Of a stretch of DNA of 64,000 nucleotides, positions 23,561-37,280 are shown piece after piece (position 1 is the stretch's first letter; every line of letters starts with the position of its first letter). The notes beneath the pieces were generated by a model, which was not told the origin of the DNA, searched no databases, and saw only the letters and a program-made list of their open reading frames with translations. The position numbers and the translations under genes are program-made. Source of the DNA: Pelargonium x hortorum (lineage: Eukaryota; Streptophyta; Magnoliopsida; Geraniales; Geraniaceae); NCBI GenBank assembly GCA_036897525.1, contig JAYMTJ010000003.1, forward strand, positions 1-64,000, in the 5' to 3' direction.

Positions 23561-26040
23561 CTGTATTAGACCCGCCCTACCAGCCAGGGATATCTCCTTG
23601 TAAATTTTATAAGACTTATCTAATGGACTTGTTTCCTTTAAAACTGAGTAGAAGTCCCCACCCTACCTACGTGCGATAACCAAAAAAGCGGTTCTCTTTG
23701 TCTAAAGCTTCCCTATAGGCCGAGAAACAAATTAAGCGAAACCCCATAACTTGACTCTTGATAAAACTAACTATAACCGCAGTCCTGTAATATATTCTAT
23801 ACAAAGAAAGCATTCACCAACACTTTTCTTAATGAGGCAATACGCCTTTTCTCACGGACCCGCCTAAGATGTGATGTCCGCTTTGGTACCAATTTCCTTG
23901 TAAGTTTATTAACCGTGGTCTTTGAAATCCAAGATTTTACTTTAATACAAACAATAGCACCAGCCAAAAGCGAAAGGTTGAAAGCAGTTCCGAGAAAAAA
24001 GTTCCGGGTTTTCTATTTACTCCTAACACCTCACTTTGATGTCATGTAGTCAGGAAATGTCTATAAATTTAGTTTGTTAGAGTTTAACGTCCCTAAATTA
24101 CTAGTTTAAAGCAAAGAAAGGACCTCTCCACTTATATATAAATAATAGATCTAGAATATCCTTGAATTTTTCAAGAAATTCAGTAATTCAGAAATTGACA
24201 AAATAAATAAAGTCTTACTGCAGGCTGTTAGCAAGAGCCCTTTAGGGAATATTTATAAGCTAAAACTTATACGGGTAACTTTTCTAAGCAAGGGCTTTGG
24301 TATTCAATTTTGAGATATGAGTAAAACAAGTTCCTGAATATACCCATACGGGTGCTTGGCTTCTAACTCCCGATCCTCTAAGAATTCACTGGGCTTTCAT
24401 AAATCAATTAAAATATTTTTCATCTACAGAACCCACCTAGAATTACTTTGTAAAGCAGGAAACTCTTATCTATTATATTAGGCGGAACACTACTCAACCC
24501 CTACTGGGGACTCTTAGGTAAAGAGTTAATAACGGCTTATATTTATCTAGAACATTGACTCGGGAGATCGCAAAAGAAGCGTTTCCCTTAATATTTAACT
24601 CAAGGGCTTTAAGACTAACCTACACTTCATGTGTAGAGTGACTACCCCGGGTTTGTCAATTATGTGTCTTACGAACCGGAATCCTGCTACTGTTTCAAAA
24701 AAAGTATATCAATACATAGGGTCACATAAGAACTGTATGGCTCCATAAAGAAACCCTCAAGTTATTTGGATTTAATCCTGGCTTAATGCTGTTAAGGAAT
24801 GTCCTTGCTGGTATCTATAATTTAGGATTATCTTCTCCCATTTGTCTTACTTTTAGTCTTCCTGGGACTTTATAGTTACAGTGACAAGCCCTTATCGAAT
24901 AGACTCGCAAGGCTGTCTCTGCTTTAGGACTACTAGAAACTGTGTGACAAACTTCCTCAGTATTTACACAAACAAAAAAACTGAGTATATGATAATTTCC
25001 TTGTGCTAAAACACAAGTCAGCAAGGGCTTTAATGTGTATTTTGACTCATAAACAAACATAGTATTACCTATATTTCAATTCTTTAAATAAAGAAAGGGT
25101 TTAAATGAAATAGAGATACCTAATTTATAAAGGAAACCCGGGATCTTTAATTCTTTAAGATGGCCTTGCTAGAGTTATCCGAAAAGGAACTTACTAGCTA
25201 GAGATACTTACTGGATTTAAAGTAAAGGGGATAATTCTTCCTCTTCCAGCAGGTTTATCGTTGACAACAGCCGAAAGCTTTCACTTGTTATTCATTTCAC
25301 ATGTATACGAAATAAGAATTTCTCGTTTTTCTTTAGGGTCTTCCCTACGTAAAAGTATCAAATGAACTTTTGTAGCTATATGAAACATAAAATTTCTCAG
25401 AAAAAGGTCCCTGAAATGGAGCTTTCAAGAGGAGAATGCTGCGTTTTTCGTGTTCAACACCATAGGCAAAATAAAAGAAATAACTCCCCATTTGGTTAAT
25501 AGGATCAGTTCTCCTTTTGAAACTTTTATGTTCACTATAGTGTAAAAAAAACAATAAAAGTTGATGATTTGCCCCCTACCTGACTCACTAGAAGAGAGAT
25601 TTATAATAGTTAAGGAACATCTCTTTAGACTGTTTTGGTATTCATTACAAAGAAAGACTGGAAGCATTGACTGCTTTAGTGACTCGGGATTCACTTAATT
25701 AAAAAGATTAGAGTGACTTTCTTGTCTTAGCTGGGATTGCATGCTGATAACTGAATACGAACTCTCTATCTTTTGGAAAGCTATAGGAAGGACTCACATA
25801 ACAAGCAAGAAAAACACCCTTTACTTGATGGAATCGCATGGGTTGCATATTGTTCACGAAGGAAAACTTATGAAATATCATTAAAAACCTAGTAATAACG
25901 AGTCCCGAGACATGAAAATTACATGGTTCAAAACAAACTTTACCGAAGGGAATTTGGATAAAATACCCGATTTTCGTGAATTTACTCATTTTTGGGTAGT
26001 TTTATGATCCATTATTTCAAAAAGTAGATAGTATTAAAGG
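23561..26040. other. Non-coding with several short minus-strand frames
   Basis: Four overlapping or adjacent minus-strand frames of 69-93 codons (24815-25989) lie close together, more than elsewhere. Two of them (25345-25554 and 25425-25694) overlap in different frames, so they cannot all be real. None is recognised. A hairpin CTTGAA-TTT-TTCAAG lies at 24161-24175. Confidence 0.4.
24161..24175. repeat. 6-bp hairpin, 3-base loop
   Basis: CTTGAA TTT TTCAAG is a perfect stem. It overlaps a second possible stem, GAATTT against AAATTC, at 24164-24181. No role is apparent. Confidence 0.6.
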
Positions 26041-26044
26041 AAAG

Positions 26045-26215
26045 AAAGACGGAATATAGGGGAGTTATTTATAGGCTATATAGGTACAATTGGTATAGGG
26101 CAAGTAGGATAGCTTGTTAGGTGGTACAAGGGAGGGTGGATGCAGGATAGGAGGTATGTGGTATAGGCCCTTGGATGGAGGTAACATCGGTACAGGAACA
26201 CTCGGCCCATAGATT
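26045..26215 (+). other. G-rich, T/A-spaced low-complexity segment
   Basis: The plus strand is dominated by GG-containing words (GGTATAGGG, GGTGGTAC, GGGAGGGTGG, GGTATGTGG, TGGAGG). The doublets and triplets could stack as a two- or three-layer G-quadruplex. The minus-strand frame here (26065-26247) gives a proline-rich peptide as a by-product of the composition. I do not call it a gene. Confidence 0.5.
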
Positions 26216-26247
26216 ATTTTCCAATATATTAAGAAGAGTAGGATCAA

Positions 26248-29200
26248 CTAAAATAAAAAACTTACTTGATTAACTGTTAAAGACCCATGAAAATAGACAA
26301 TATAGGACATATTAACAAGAATTTAATGAAGATATAGTTCATAAAAAGAGTCAAATCAGGATTCTTACTCTCTTAATACTTTGCCATATATACATAAACA
26401 AGAGGCACAAGAAGCACGGGAATCCTTTTAAACAACAGATTAGCATAGGAATTTAGAATAGAGCAGATAACAAAGAACACTTACTGGTGTTTTATTTGAA
26501 ATCTTCCCGATTCAAGAGGGTTATGTTGTACTCCCAATTTTATACAATTGTTAGCTGATAAATACAACTCTGGTGAATTTTAAAGAAGCGTTCCTTATCA
26601 TACATCAGGTGTTGCTCATCATATACTCAATTATGCACTTATCTGCAACTCTTATTAATTAGGCCTATATTTCTTTTTTAATTAGGGACTTCGTTTTGAC
26701 ACATACATTAAGGGACAAACAGGCAAACGGCCGAAGATAAGTTAAAGGAGCTTTAAAATCCTTCTATACATTAAATTTAAAATAGAAAAAAACTTAAGTA
26801 ATTAAATCATATATGAATGAGACACAGTCCTATAAAAAAAAATGTCCTAAAATAAAGTTAAACACGGAAAAGACAAAGATTTATAAACTACTCTATCCTA
26901 TAAGTTACAAAGGCGTGAAGCTTTGAGTTTCAGTTCGGTAAAGTTTTTTTTGAACGATTTACTATGAATTTAAAAGGAAACTTTTTAGGACTAAGAAGCG
27001 TTTACTGTCTGTTCTTGTTCTATACTAATACTAGAAATTAGCATAAAAAGGAGGAGCCTCGTGTTACTGAATTCTCTTGACCTTAAGTATGTTTCTTTTA
27101 AGTCCTAGTCGTCTTGTACTGGTATTTTAAGTAAGAAAGCTATTCTTAGAAATAAAGGAAAGAGGCGAGGCGGGGATTAGTGATTTCATTTTTTTGGACA
27201 TAAGGGGCATAACACTTATACTGTGATTGATTTTCTCAATTCGATTACTAGACGATAGTAATTGGATTCCTGAATGACATAATGAAGGGCTTATAAGACA
27301 TCTATTTCTTTGACTAGGCATAAGTTTTTCCTTTTCTTATAGTGTAAATTGACTTTAATCTATTTTATTTACTACCCGGGAATTAATATAGATAAAGCAC
27401 TAATGTGTTATAGTATAGTACTCCTTAAGGGTTAGTTAGAGTACCCTTGGTTTACCAAGATAGAGATATGTTATATATCCTGTATTTTTAGCAGCAAAAC
27501 GCTTTAGGGCCCACATCAATTAGACGAATATCAGGCTTCTTTAGAGTCCTACTGAACTCGTTAGACTGGGAAAAGACTCTAGATCCTTTTTTGTAACGCT
27601 TTATCCAAAAAAATGTCTTACTGTTGCTAGTGTCGATGAAATAATATTGAGAGGCTTAACTTAGCTAACTGTATCAAATGTTAGAATATTGCCAATGAAG
27701 TTGCTAAACAAAGGTTCCAGAAAGAAGAGGTACATATCGTTCGTGTATAAGTATCCACTTTATTTACGCTAGACATAGCTCAGATAAGGAAATCTTTCTT
27801 TTTTATTATCAGGACAAGCTTCTTAGCTAATTATATGAATTCCTTTTTGGACTTTAGAAAAGAAGAGCCTTACTTGACTTTCCTTTTTTGGGTCTTTATA
27901 GAGTAAATAAAAGAAAAGAGTAGTATCAAATATAGAGTCAGATCTCTATAGAGGAGTGCTTTTACCGGGAATTGTCCCCGCTTCAAAAAAGTTGTTAAGT
28001 GGGGGTCCCCTTAGTACTATTTGTCTTTCTTTAATGACTAAGAATTGCCCCGTTTTAAAGAATTTAATTAAAAGATTTGGACCTACTTACTCAAGAATCC
28101 GCTTTATTTAGGAATACCGTGTCAAAAAAAGTAGATAAAATGAAAAGGGTCACTACTTCAATCAAAGAACTTACTAAACCCATTTAAACCTAAAGGCCCT
28201 CAATTAAATAAGGGTCTAAAACCAGAAGTAAATTACTCTATAGGCTCGACATTTCCCAGAGAGTTTCTTTAAGGTAAGCTATTGATTGTAGTATTTGAAC
28301 CCATGCTTCTTAGTCTGCAATCACAACCAGATTTTAGATCTTTCATTACAAAAGGAAAGGTATCGCCGTTAATACTCTATCCTTGTAATTAAAACTCATA
28401 AGTAATAGAATCTTATTTATTATAGAAAAGGGAACTCCTTATTTTTTTTCTTAGCCGTTTTTATCTTAGGACTTTTCAAAACAAATAAAGCAGGAGAAGG
28501 AATCACTTTTTTAATTAAAATTAAGAGTTTTTGGGGACATAGGCGGCTACCCACCAGGGCTGTACCTATTTGCTTTAAGAGGACCGTCTAAGGTTAAGGT
28601 AGATTCAAAATTTCTGGATATTCAGATCACTTAAGAAACTCGACTTCCTAAGCTAACGTCGTACTCTTGGAGTTTATCCTTTAGTGGAAGACGAAGACAG
28701 GAATTTTTAATACCCGGGAGTTGCTAAATAATAGGGAACCACCTTGATTTAAGATAAAGAAAAGTATAACAACCAGAAATTGTTTTATTAATTTGATGCT
28801 ATATCTATATTATAAAGTATAGGCAAGAAGGCGCCTTACAAAAAAAACATCTTAAACCCGCTCTGCTCTGTTGTGTGTGGGGCATTCTACTTAAGATGCT
28901 GTATCCTATACCTGTTTCTAACCAAAACCCCTACCTATTTTTTTCTTGTAAAAATCTAAGCTCAGATAATAATATTTTTTTGTCATAGTGAGAGTGTCCC
29001 TATTTAATTAATTAATTTAGACCCTTTATGTTAGACTCGAAAACCTTGCTTTGTAAAAGTAAAGTACTGCTTGTAGTATCTTGAAATACTGTATGTAGAA
29101 AAGTATAAGAAAAGCTTATTAAATTTTTAAAGAAGCGTACATAAGGATCTCTTGAAGTGCGTTAAAGCCCACAAAAAGACAAAGTCTAACCTCAGAGTAC

Positions 29201-30535
29201 AGCAGCTTTATCCGCTAAACGGGTATTCTACTAGCGGGATTTTTTTAATCGGTTTAAAGTTTAAACTTGGAGTGATAGGCCAATACTTTATTAGTGTGTT
29301 CGTGTAGGAATGTCGGGTTCCCTGTCTCTAAAGTGTACTACCGGCTGGAGATGCTAACTCTCGAGTCAAGGAAAAGAGGGTTTCAGGTCAAATTAATGTT
29401 AATTCGTTGTATATTAAAGAGCTCATATATAATTAAGTTATTCCTTAGACCTTAGAGAAAGAAGATTTTCAGGAAAAAGGTGCGTGTTTAGTTAAAGTAT
29501 TCCCTTTAACGGGCCCTTAGGGTTAGTGAATAATCTTGGTTTAGCTTAGAAAATAAGTGTAATCTTTTAAAACCCGGCCTAGACCTAATGTAATGGATTA
29601 GAACCCTCATATCCTGATTAAAACGTAACACTAAAATGCCCTTTTTTTAAGCTCCCGCCTGCCTCTAAAAGTGGTTCCATCCCAGCTAAATAGGCACCTA
29701 ACATTTTTTCGGCTTTACCTTGAAAAAAATGTGGTTATAAAAAACAAGTCTCCTCCAGTAATGTTGCTTTCTTATAAAAAGACCCTTGGAACATTATCAA
29801 AGAAGAAACTTAAGCCCCTAAGGACTCTCCATAGGAAAAATAGAAAGTACTTTGGATACGCTTACTACTTCCTACAAAGCTTTAGGGATCCCCAGAAACC
29901 AACCCTCCATCCATATAGAAGAGCCTCCTTAAGCCTGCCAATACTCCTACTTTTTCATCTTGTTTGACTTTCTTCGACTTCTCCGCAATCTATTGGGTTT
30001 TACACGCTTTACCTATAAATAAAAATGCAGTGACTCCCTCTTATAATCTAAAAGGTTCCCCGCTCTTGCCTTAATTTTAATTACAAAAATGAAATTGAAC
30101 AAAAAGGACCCTTAATTAAGGAGCTAAGCTTGCCTTTCTCTTCTAGTATACTAAGTTTAGGCCGAGGCTATCCTATTTCAAGTCAAATCAAAATGATTTT
30201 GAGTTTCAGTGTAAGGAAGAAACTCACAGAAGCTCTGGTCCGTATATCATATAATACTTCTTAAAACTGTCCCTTTGCTTCTAATCCGTGTTTTTTTTAG
30301 TAAAGTAGGAAGTTATAGTAAAATACTAAATAAAGTAAAGGAGAGTCATTCGGGGATTTTGAGCTCCTTAAGGATCGCAGGGATTCTATATAACATAACT
30401 AAGTAAACTCGCTGAACTTACCATGAATGAGCGCTCTCTGCTGATTGATCCAGAATGCTAAATGGGCTATATATGAGAATTGGATATAAATTGTTTTAAT
30501 CACAAGTTTCCGCATACTAAAAAAGACTTGTAATC
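26248..30535. other. Non-coding patchwork region
   Basis: No supported gene. Frames at 27127-27321 (-) and 29671-29967 (+) are unrecognised; the latter has many Lys, Arg and Leu. Inside it, AAAGACCCTTGGAAC at 29778-29792 resembles the LSU rRNA segment AAAGACCCCGTGAAC (about E. coli 2060), but its neighbours do not. Confidence 0.5.
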
Positions 30536-30540
30536 AAAAA

Positions 30541-30613
30541 AACCGACAGGATCCGAACCACTGACCATAAATTATTATGTCTTTTGCTCTACCAAGTTGA
30601 ACTAGCACTGTTC
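30541..30613 (-). pseudogene. tRNA-like remnant, Ile(CAU)/Met-like
   Basis: On the minus strand, TAGTTCAACTTGGTAGAGCA forms a proper four-pair D-stem (GTTC/GAGC) with a normal D-loop. CATAAT sits in the anticodon-arm position and TTATGGTCAGTGG leads into a T-loop-like TTCGGATCC. The best remembered relative is the bacterial-type tRNA-Ile(CAU)/tRNA-Met family (AGAGCA...CTCATAAT...GGTC...TGGTTC). The acceptor stem does not pair, the T-stem pairs at three of five positions and the conserved T33 is displaced, so it is most likely a decayed gene. A very divergent mitochondrial tRNA is the alternative. Confidence 0.4.
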
Positions 30614-33600
30614 AAAAAAAGATAGGGAGCTCTTATTCTTTACCCGAGTAAAGTTAAGAAAGAGTCTATAATAAAAGAGTAGAGTGTCGAAGGGTAAACC
30701 CAAGTAAGTCTAACATAACTCCTCTCTGATGTATCTCTTTAGGTCGCTTTTTTTTGCCTGTATTTATTTGTCCACCATACTGTAATGATAGTAAACACAG
30801 ACCTTAATTACGTACAGTATAAGTTATTTTTTGTTCTTTTCGGCTTTGTTGTATATTTCTTAAGCCAGTTTATCTTTGTTCAAATCAAATGAGAATTTGG
30901 TTATTATCCCGGATACCTGAAAAAGAAAATAGGGGGTCCATTAGACCTCTAGAAGAATTCAGCTAGAGAGAGCCTGTAACTGTAACTAACGTTTCTCAAT
31001 TCAGCGCGGATGAGAATTAACTACTGAAGTTTCTGTATTAGACTTCTTTTCGTGCCTATATCTAGATATAATATACAGACTCTCTCAAGTATCTGGGTTT
31101 CCTGGTTGACTTTCCATCAGCCTGTAGAAAGTCTTTTATAATCCTGCCTGTTTATAATTGTCATTATTTCTAAAATCTAGTTTCCTAGTACTTGCTAGAG
31201 CACTAGGCTCTCGGGCCGGACTTTGTTATCAATACTTAAGTAGGACTTTCATTTATAATTATAAGTGTTTTTTTTGACTTGCCTCTTTTACTGATACTAA
31301 TGAGTTAACTTGTCCGAACCTCCTTATGAATGAAGATGCATGAGTTTCTTGTTTTTTAATTACACCCCCGGAAATAGACAGGTATCGCAGATCTAAACGG
31401 CTTTGATTGAACCTGGCATTTTAAACAAGAGGCTCACAATAAAAAAAAAGGTATACTCCGGTAAGTTTATATGTTATAACACAAATAAATATAGTGCCTA
31501 TGAAATGAAATATAAGCCAAATTCTCAAGTTGAGTATAGTAGTTTCCTCGCGGGTACCCCTAGTTATGAAAAGTCCTTTAATAATCCATTACATTAGCTA
31601 AACCCGGTTTTAAGCGTTCCTTTATTTCTATTTCTCCAAATTGAATTAGAGTACAAAGAATTTACTGCACCTAGAAGTCTTGCTACACATGAAAAAAGGA
31701 AAGTAAAACCCTCCACGAATGGGAATTCCGGGTCAAAGGGGGCTTATTATATGTAGGAAGTGTTTGCTTTAGTTACAAACTTCTCCAAGGAGTCCCGTTC
31801 AAAAAGTAAAAAAGTATAGAATGCTAAGCGCCTAGTAAAAAAAAAGCACTAGAAAAGAAGATGAAACTTAAACAATATAGGATTCCCTAGATGTCAACTT
31901 TTATTCAACAAAGTAAATGTAAATTTAGTACTTTTGTAACTCGAGAGGAAGCCTCATGACAAATGAGAGCCCGTTTATTAGGTCTTTTTGCGCGCTCTAG
32001 CTTTAATTATAAAGTTGTTTTCTTTACTAACCAGATATTACTCTGACTGGATATTAATAGGTTTGCTTTACTTGTGGAGCACAGGACAGGACTCTTGCGA
32101 GCCTTTGTATATCAAACTTCTTAATATTCTTTAACTTGTTTGTGTACTCTTTTACTCTATATAGAGGTGTAATTCTTATAAAATAGGTCTTCTCATTAAG
32201 ATGTATTTCTTAGAGTTCTTGTCTTTTAAACTAGTCTTAGATTTGCTTTAAAGATTCGTTATAGAGTTTTCTGCTCAACTACCAAGGGTAAGATTTCATT
32301 TAGGAGTCAGGAATCCTTAGGAGTAGTTGTTCTATTGTACTAAAATATGGGACTTATTCTTTCAAATAAAATAGCGAATTCCTAAGAGAGTGTTTAGAAA
32401 GGGAAACTGGCTCTGAAAGTAGACTTCTTCATTAAATTAAGAGGATATTAGAAAGTTTTCAATTCTTATAGTAGGCATTTTTTCGTGCAACCCTCTTTTG
32501 AGAATTAGTAGTATAATCTTGTTTCTTGCTGCTAGAGCATAGCAGAACGAGAACCTCTCATGCAAAATCCAGTCCTTTTGACAGTGATATATTTGTTTGA
32601 GACACAGCCCCTTTATAGTTCGCAGCAATGTAGTCGATCTTAGCCGAAGTACCACGCACAAGATATCCAGGGTTTACTGGGGACTTCTGGAATAGTCAAT
32701 TCAAGTTTATTCTCATTATCCGTTTTTTGGTAGTAGTCTTTTCAGGTGCTGGTGCTAGAACAGAAGTCTTTTTCTGTATGAAGTTTCAGGACTAGGAAGA
32801 CTTAGGTTTGCACAAATAGAAGAGAAGTCTATTTTATATCCTTGATTGAGACATTAATGCGTCTGTCATGTCATATCTCAAGCTTTTAGTCACGGGTCCT
32901 TCTTGCTTTACACCCTATAAAGTAAAGTCTCTAATTTGCCCTCTAACTCAGCAAATAAGTCTTCTACGAAATCCGGAAAGAGGCATATATCTCTAACACA
33001 CTTTTTGTACGAGGGATTCCTAGTTAACGGCTGGTTTGTCCATTTGCCAGACAAATTTTCTAGCCCGATATTGATTTGCTATGTAGGTAAGTTGAAATTC
33101 CTACTCATAGATAAAAGCTTACTATATCCCCGAGAAACTCTTATTTATTCCACTAAAGCGCGGGCCTTTACGCCAAGGTTATACAACCTCATAGTCTCTA
33201 ATTACTAAATTCAATATACTTTAAGGAGTAACCCAGTTCCGCTTGAAATCTTTCATCTAAAGTGTCACTAAATTTTAAGTTATGAGAGTAAGGCTCTCTC
33301 GAGTTACTTAACGGGGCCCCGAGATCCCATAAAAAAGCGAGTTTTGTCAAAGTTTCCTGCTAACCTAGAAATAAATAAAAGAGGAGTTCCTTATAGTTAA
33401 TAATTCCAGAAAGTGAGCATACCAAAGCACAGTCTTGTGTTATGATTATTATCTTGAATTCAAGTTGGTTTTACTAAATTAACACTTATCCTTCCTAAAC
33501 AAGCATTAATGGTATAAGTACCGGCTTTCTATTTATATAAGGGATTGGCTTTCAAATCAATGCATCAAAACCCCTAGATTATTCTCACTTATGTAGTAGT

Positions 33601-33932
33601 TTTTTTTGTCTAGATATTTCTTGAAAAAGTATATTGTTTTAGTCTTTTTCTCTTGGCTAAGATAAGAGCCTTTAAAGAGGCTGCCTCATCCCCTTTTTAA
33701 TAATCTCTATACTCAGAAACTTCTCAATAAATAAAGTCAATAAAGTTAGAGGGACCTTGGTTTTGTGTACATTTGCCGGGAGAAATAAAAAAGTAAGGGC
33801 ACACAGTTTACAAATCAGATTAGTCAAGTGTGCGTTCCATGCCATTCTCATAATTCATATAAGGGTAAAGTAAAGACTCTCGAGGGATATAAAGTAACAG
33901 GTATTGCTTATTAATATCTTTCCCAAGGATCC

Positions 33933-33947
33933 TTTTTTTTTTTTTTT
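33933..33947. repeat. T15 homopolymer
   Basis: A 15-base T-run preceded by GGATCC. Confidence 0.85.
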
Positions 33948-36128
33948 GAATTCTATAAATTATTACTGCGATACCTTTCGTGAGGATTCGATTAATAAAA
34001 TACGCAATTCGATGTCCAAGTTTCTTCCCTTGAGTTAGTAGCTGCATTAAACTCTTATCCTTGAAACGCTTTTCCTGGATTAGTCTAAATTAAGTAACCA
34101 TACTCAGTACGCCTAAAATTTAAGGTAGAAATCCATAAAGGATAAATTCTAGCCGAGACGGATCCGGAAACAATGTGTAAGTAAGTCATACATAGCCGAG
34201 GCAGATTTTATATTCATTTCAGGGGGCTTTATTTACTTTGCATGCAGGATTCCCCCTTTAATAGCCAAGATAATAGGGTAAGTCTCGAAATGCAAAAAAC
34301 TCTTTGTATAGCCCCGGGGTGACTTTTATTTTAGCCTGAATGAAATTAGCACTTTCTAAAGTTTGTTTTTCCTCGTTTTTGAAAATTTGATTTTATATAC
34401 TCAATTTAGGTTGAGAGTCTGCTTAGTTCATGCTTTTATAATATTTTTCAGAACAGAGAAGTATCCACCTATATTATATTACGACTTAAGTCTCTCGAGA
34501 GTCTGAGGAAATTCCCTTTTATTAGGAAACCCAAGATCAAGTATTTTAATTTAGTGGAATCCCTAAGTTAGCTTGAAATATAGAGTAGAGGGTCCCGGTA
34601 ACTGATAGAAAAAAACCAGGGCTCCTTGTTAGGTAATTAGTAATTAGAGTAACACCCGGCAAACAAATATCTTTATCGACTTATAAATGACAAATAAATG
34701 CACTCTTGATAATTCCCTTTTCACGGGGAGGAGTTCTTAGTGCTTACATTTACCCGAACGGCTTTTTTTCTATCAGCTAAAGAAGTTTTATACACCTAAT
34801 TGAGGCTACCGGCTCCCGTTTCTTTACGAATCTATTTTTATGAAATTTGAAACCCCCTCAAAATACAGCAAGTTAGATCTCTTTATTTAAGCAATCTTAC
34901 TTGTACGTAATAGGTTATATAGAAAGAAATTTTTGAAGTAAACTGGACTTAAGTACTACTCTTGTCTGATTCAAAAGCTAAACAGGGCTCGTACGTGGAG
35001 GTTGCTCCTATGAAAAGATATTACTATATAAGTAGGGTACTTAAAAAAAACTCTTCCTTAGAAATGTTTACACTATTTCATTCATTTCCTAAAAGACTTA
35101 TTTATACTTTGGAATACCGAGACTAAATGCGGGGTGTATGTAGGCCTCACCTTCTAAAATGACTTTAATTCTAAACTTAATTAAATATGAAGTTGTATTC
35201 GACTCCTTTAAGGGGACGGTGCGGAAAAGCCCGCTATAGACTTACTGAATATGTGAAATTGAACCCAAATTCTTCTTAAGATAAGAAATGTGAAAAATTT
35301 GAGTTTAGAGGAGCTTGCTAATGGAGATTAATTAATACTGCCCTAATCAGCTAAGAAATTCCTTATTAATAAGCCAGAACCCATATAAGATAAGCCCGGG
35401 ATCCTTACTTAAAACCTCCCGGTAAAGTATTATTATATTAAAGAAGGCACCTCTCTTTGACACAGGGGATCCTGTAAACAAGTATAAAGTGCACCTTAAT
35501 TTGTCTATTATCGTGAAAGGCAGTCCTGATACTAATTAATGACATCTTAGGATCTACTATAACTTATAAACCGAGTTCTTAGAACTTATTTGCTTTTTTT
35601 ATTACCCCTGCTTAAAGGTATAAGGTTTTTCCTTGTTTTACGAAACAGGAGTTAGTCATAGCGCGGATAAGGGGCACCAGGTAAAAGACTCTACTTGACT
35701 TGGACAAAGAGAAGCAAGTATACTTTGGGATTTAAGTCTTCAAAAAAGCTATAAGTAGAACTTAAATATTCTCAACAGCCAGTTCCACTTCTTGCATTAA
35801 GAATTCTTTTTAGCTTTCATATAAGCAATTTACTTAACATCTTTTTTATATCCCGGACTCTATCAAAAGCATTTACCAATCAACTACTTAAGTCGATCTT
35901 TAATTAGGAGAGGCCTTTCTACTTGCATCTATTTTAAAAATGTCTATTATTTGCAGATAAACTTATATAGATTAAAAGTTCCCTAAATACGTATATTTTC
36001 ACAGCCTTGCGGATACGAATTCTACTCGGAATTTGATAAATGTCAAAAATACATAACATAATCCATAGGAAATGCCTAGCTAGAAGAGAGTTTAGATGTG
36101 TTGTAAAATAAGAACCAGAAAGCCCTGT

Positions 36129-36130
<2 letters not shown>

Positions 36131-36165
<35 letters not shown>
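36131..36165. repeat. (GACA)n microsatellite
   Basis: Eight GACA units and a partial ninth, perfect. Recent slippage product. Confidence 0.95.
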
Positions 36166-36739
36166 GACAGTTGGGTGTCTAATACACCAAGAAAGTCCTC
36201 TTTAGTAAGATATTGTGTCAAGTATACCTGTTTTAAAAAACCAATACACGTACGAATAAGCCCTTTAAATAAAATAATTTAGAGAAGTATAAACTTGATT
36301 TTAATATGACTCAAAGATAGGTAATGCAGAGATATGTGAAAAATACCAGGATGCCCAGTTACTTGGGCTGTTAGCTAGATTTATAACAAGTACGGATACA
36401 CAGAGTAGAGGAAAAACAGGATTCTATAAGACTAAGACATCCACAATGATAAAAAGGGATCCCCTATAGAGAAAAATCCAAATAAAAAAGCTTATTCCTC
36501 GGAACTTTTCCTTACTTCTCTTATATTTATTAGTATAACCCTTAGAATCCTTCCGCATGCAACCTTTTGACCTCTTATAGATTCGCAAAAAAAAATGTAC
36601 ATAAGCCAAATCACAAACATGAGAGGACTGTGCGTCTGAGTAAAAAGGGCCTCGCCTCATTGGGGCTAGAAATTCTGGTTAAGCTTTGTTATTTATTACA
36701 CATCTCAGTTAACTAAGGGCTCTAAAGTAAAGACTGAAA

Positions 36740-36770
36740 TGTAATGGGGTATCTAATGGCCTTAGAAATC
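36740..36770 (-). pseudogene. SSU rRNA 790-region-like motif
   Basis: On the minus strand, ATTAGATACCCC at 36746-36757 exactly matches the SSU motif of GGATTAGATACCC (about E. coli 785-800), and TTTAC follows at a plausible distance. Immediately upstream on the same strand, AAAGAATTCAACGG (36769-36782) resembles AAAGGAATTGACGG (about 910), but in the wrong order. Single-motif evidence; chance is possible. Confidence 0.2.
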
Positions 36771-37280
36771 CGTTGAATTCTTTAACAAAAATATTGGTAA
36801 ACTGGTATAAAAATTTGAAATGTTACGTGCAAAGGCATTGGGTACGGCTCTCTTATTCAGCAACTCACTCATAAAGGCAGGGATTTTCCCTAAGTTGTGG
36901 ATTTCTTTTTCTGCTTTAGGAATACCCGCTATTTTCAGAACTTCTCGGGATTGGGGTCTGTATGCATTCTTTATTTAGAGCCCAGTTCTCATAGAGCTAA
37001 AAAAAAAATTCTTGGCATTAATATTTTATGAGATATTGCGGGAACCTTTATGCAAGTACATGAATAAAAAATCCCCTATTTATCGCAGATATAGCTTTTT
37101 TCTCTAGACAAATAAATGAAAATTGTAAACTTTCGGGACTCTCCTAACTAGCTAAGCTAGAAACTTTTTAGAATTCATTTTAACAAAGTCAAATTTGGAC
37201 TAACCAAGTAAGATTAAGAAGCTAACCTCATTTCAAACTTCGAAATAGAAATATCAATCGCTTATCTTATATAATATTCC

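Larger units (their letters stand above)
30614..37280. other. Non-coding patchwork region
   Basis: No supported gene over about 6.7 kb. It holds T15 at 33933-33947 and a GACA array at 36131-36165. Frames at 32936-33208, 33820-34047, 35934-36221 and 36424-36660 are unrecognised, and the 35934 frame is partly translated microsatellite. Confidence 0.55.

Noticed and set aside
26065-26247. Proline-rich minus-strand frame
   Set aside because: A by-product of the G-rich plus strand.
29778-29800. LSU rRNA 2060-region motif AAAGACCC...GAAC
   Set aside because: Similar AAAGACCC words also occur at 39888 and 58687, and none has supporting flanks.
35934-36221. Frame with repeated VCLS residues
   Set aside because: The repeated residues are simply the translated GACA microsatellite.
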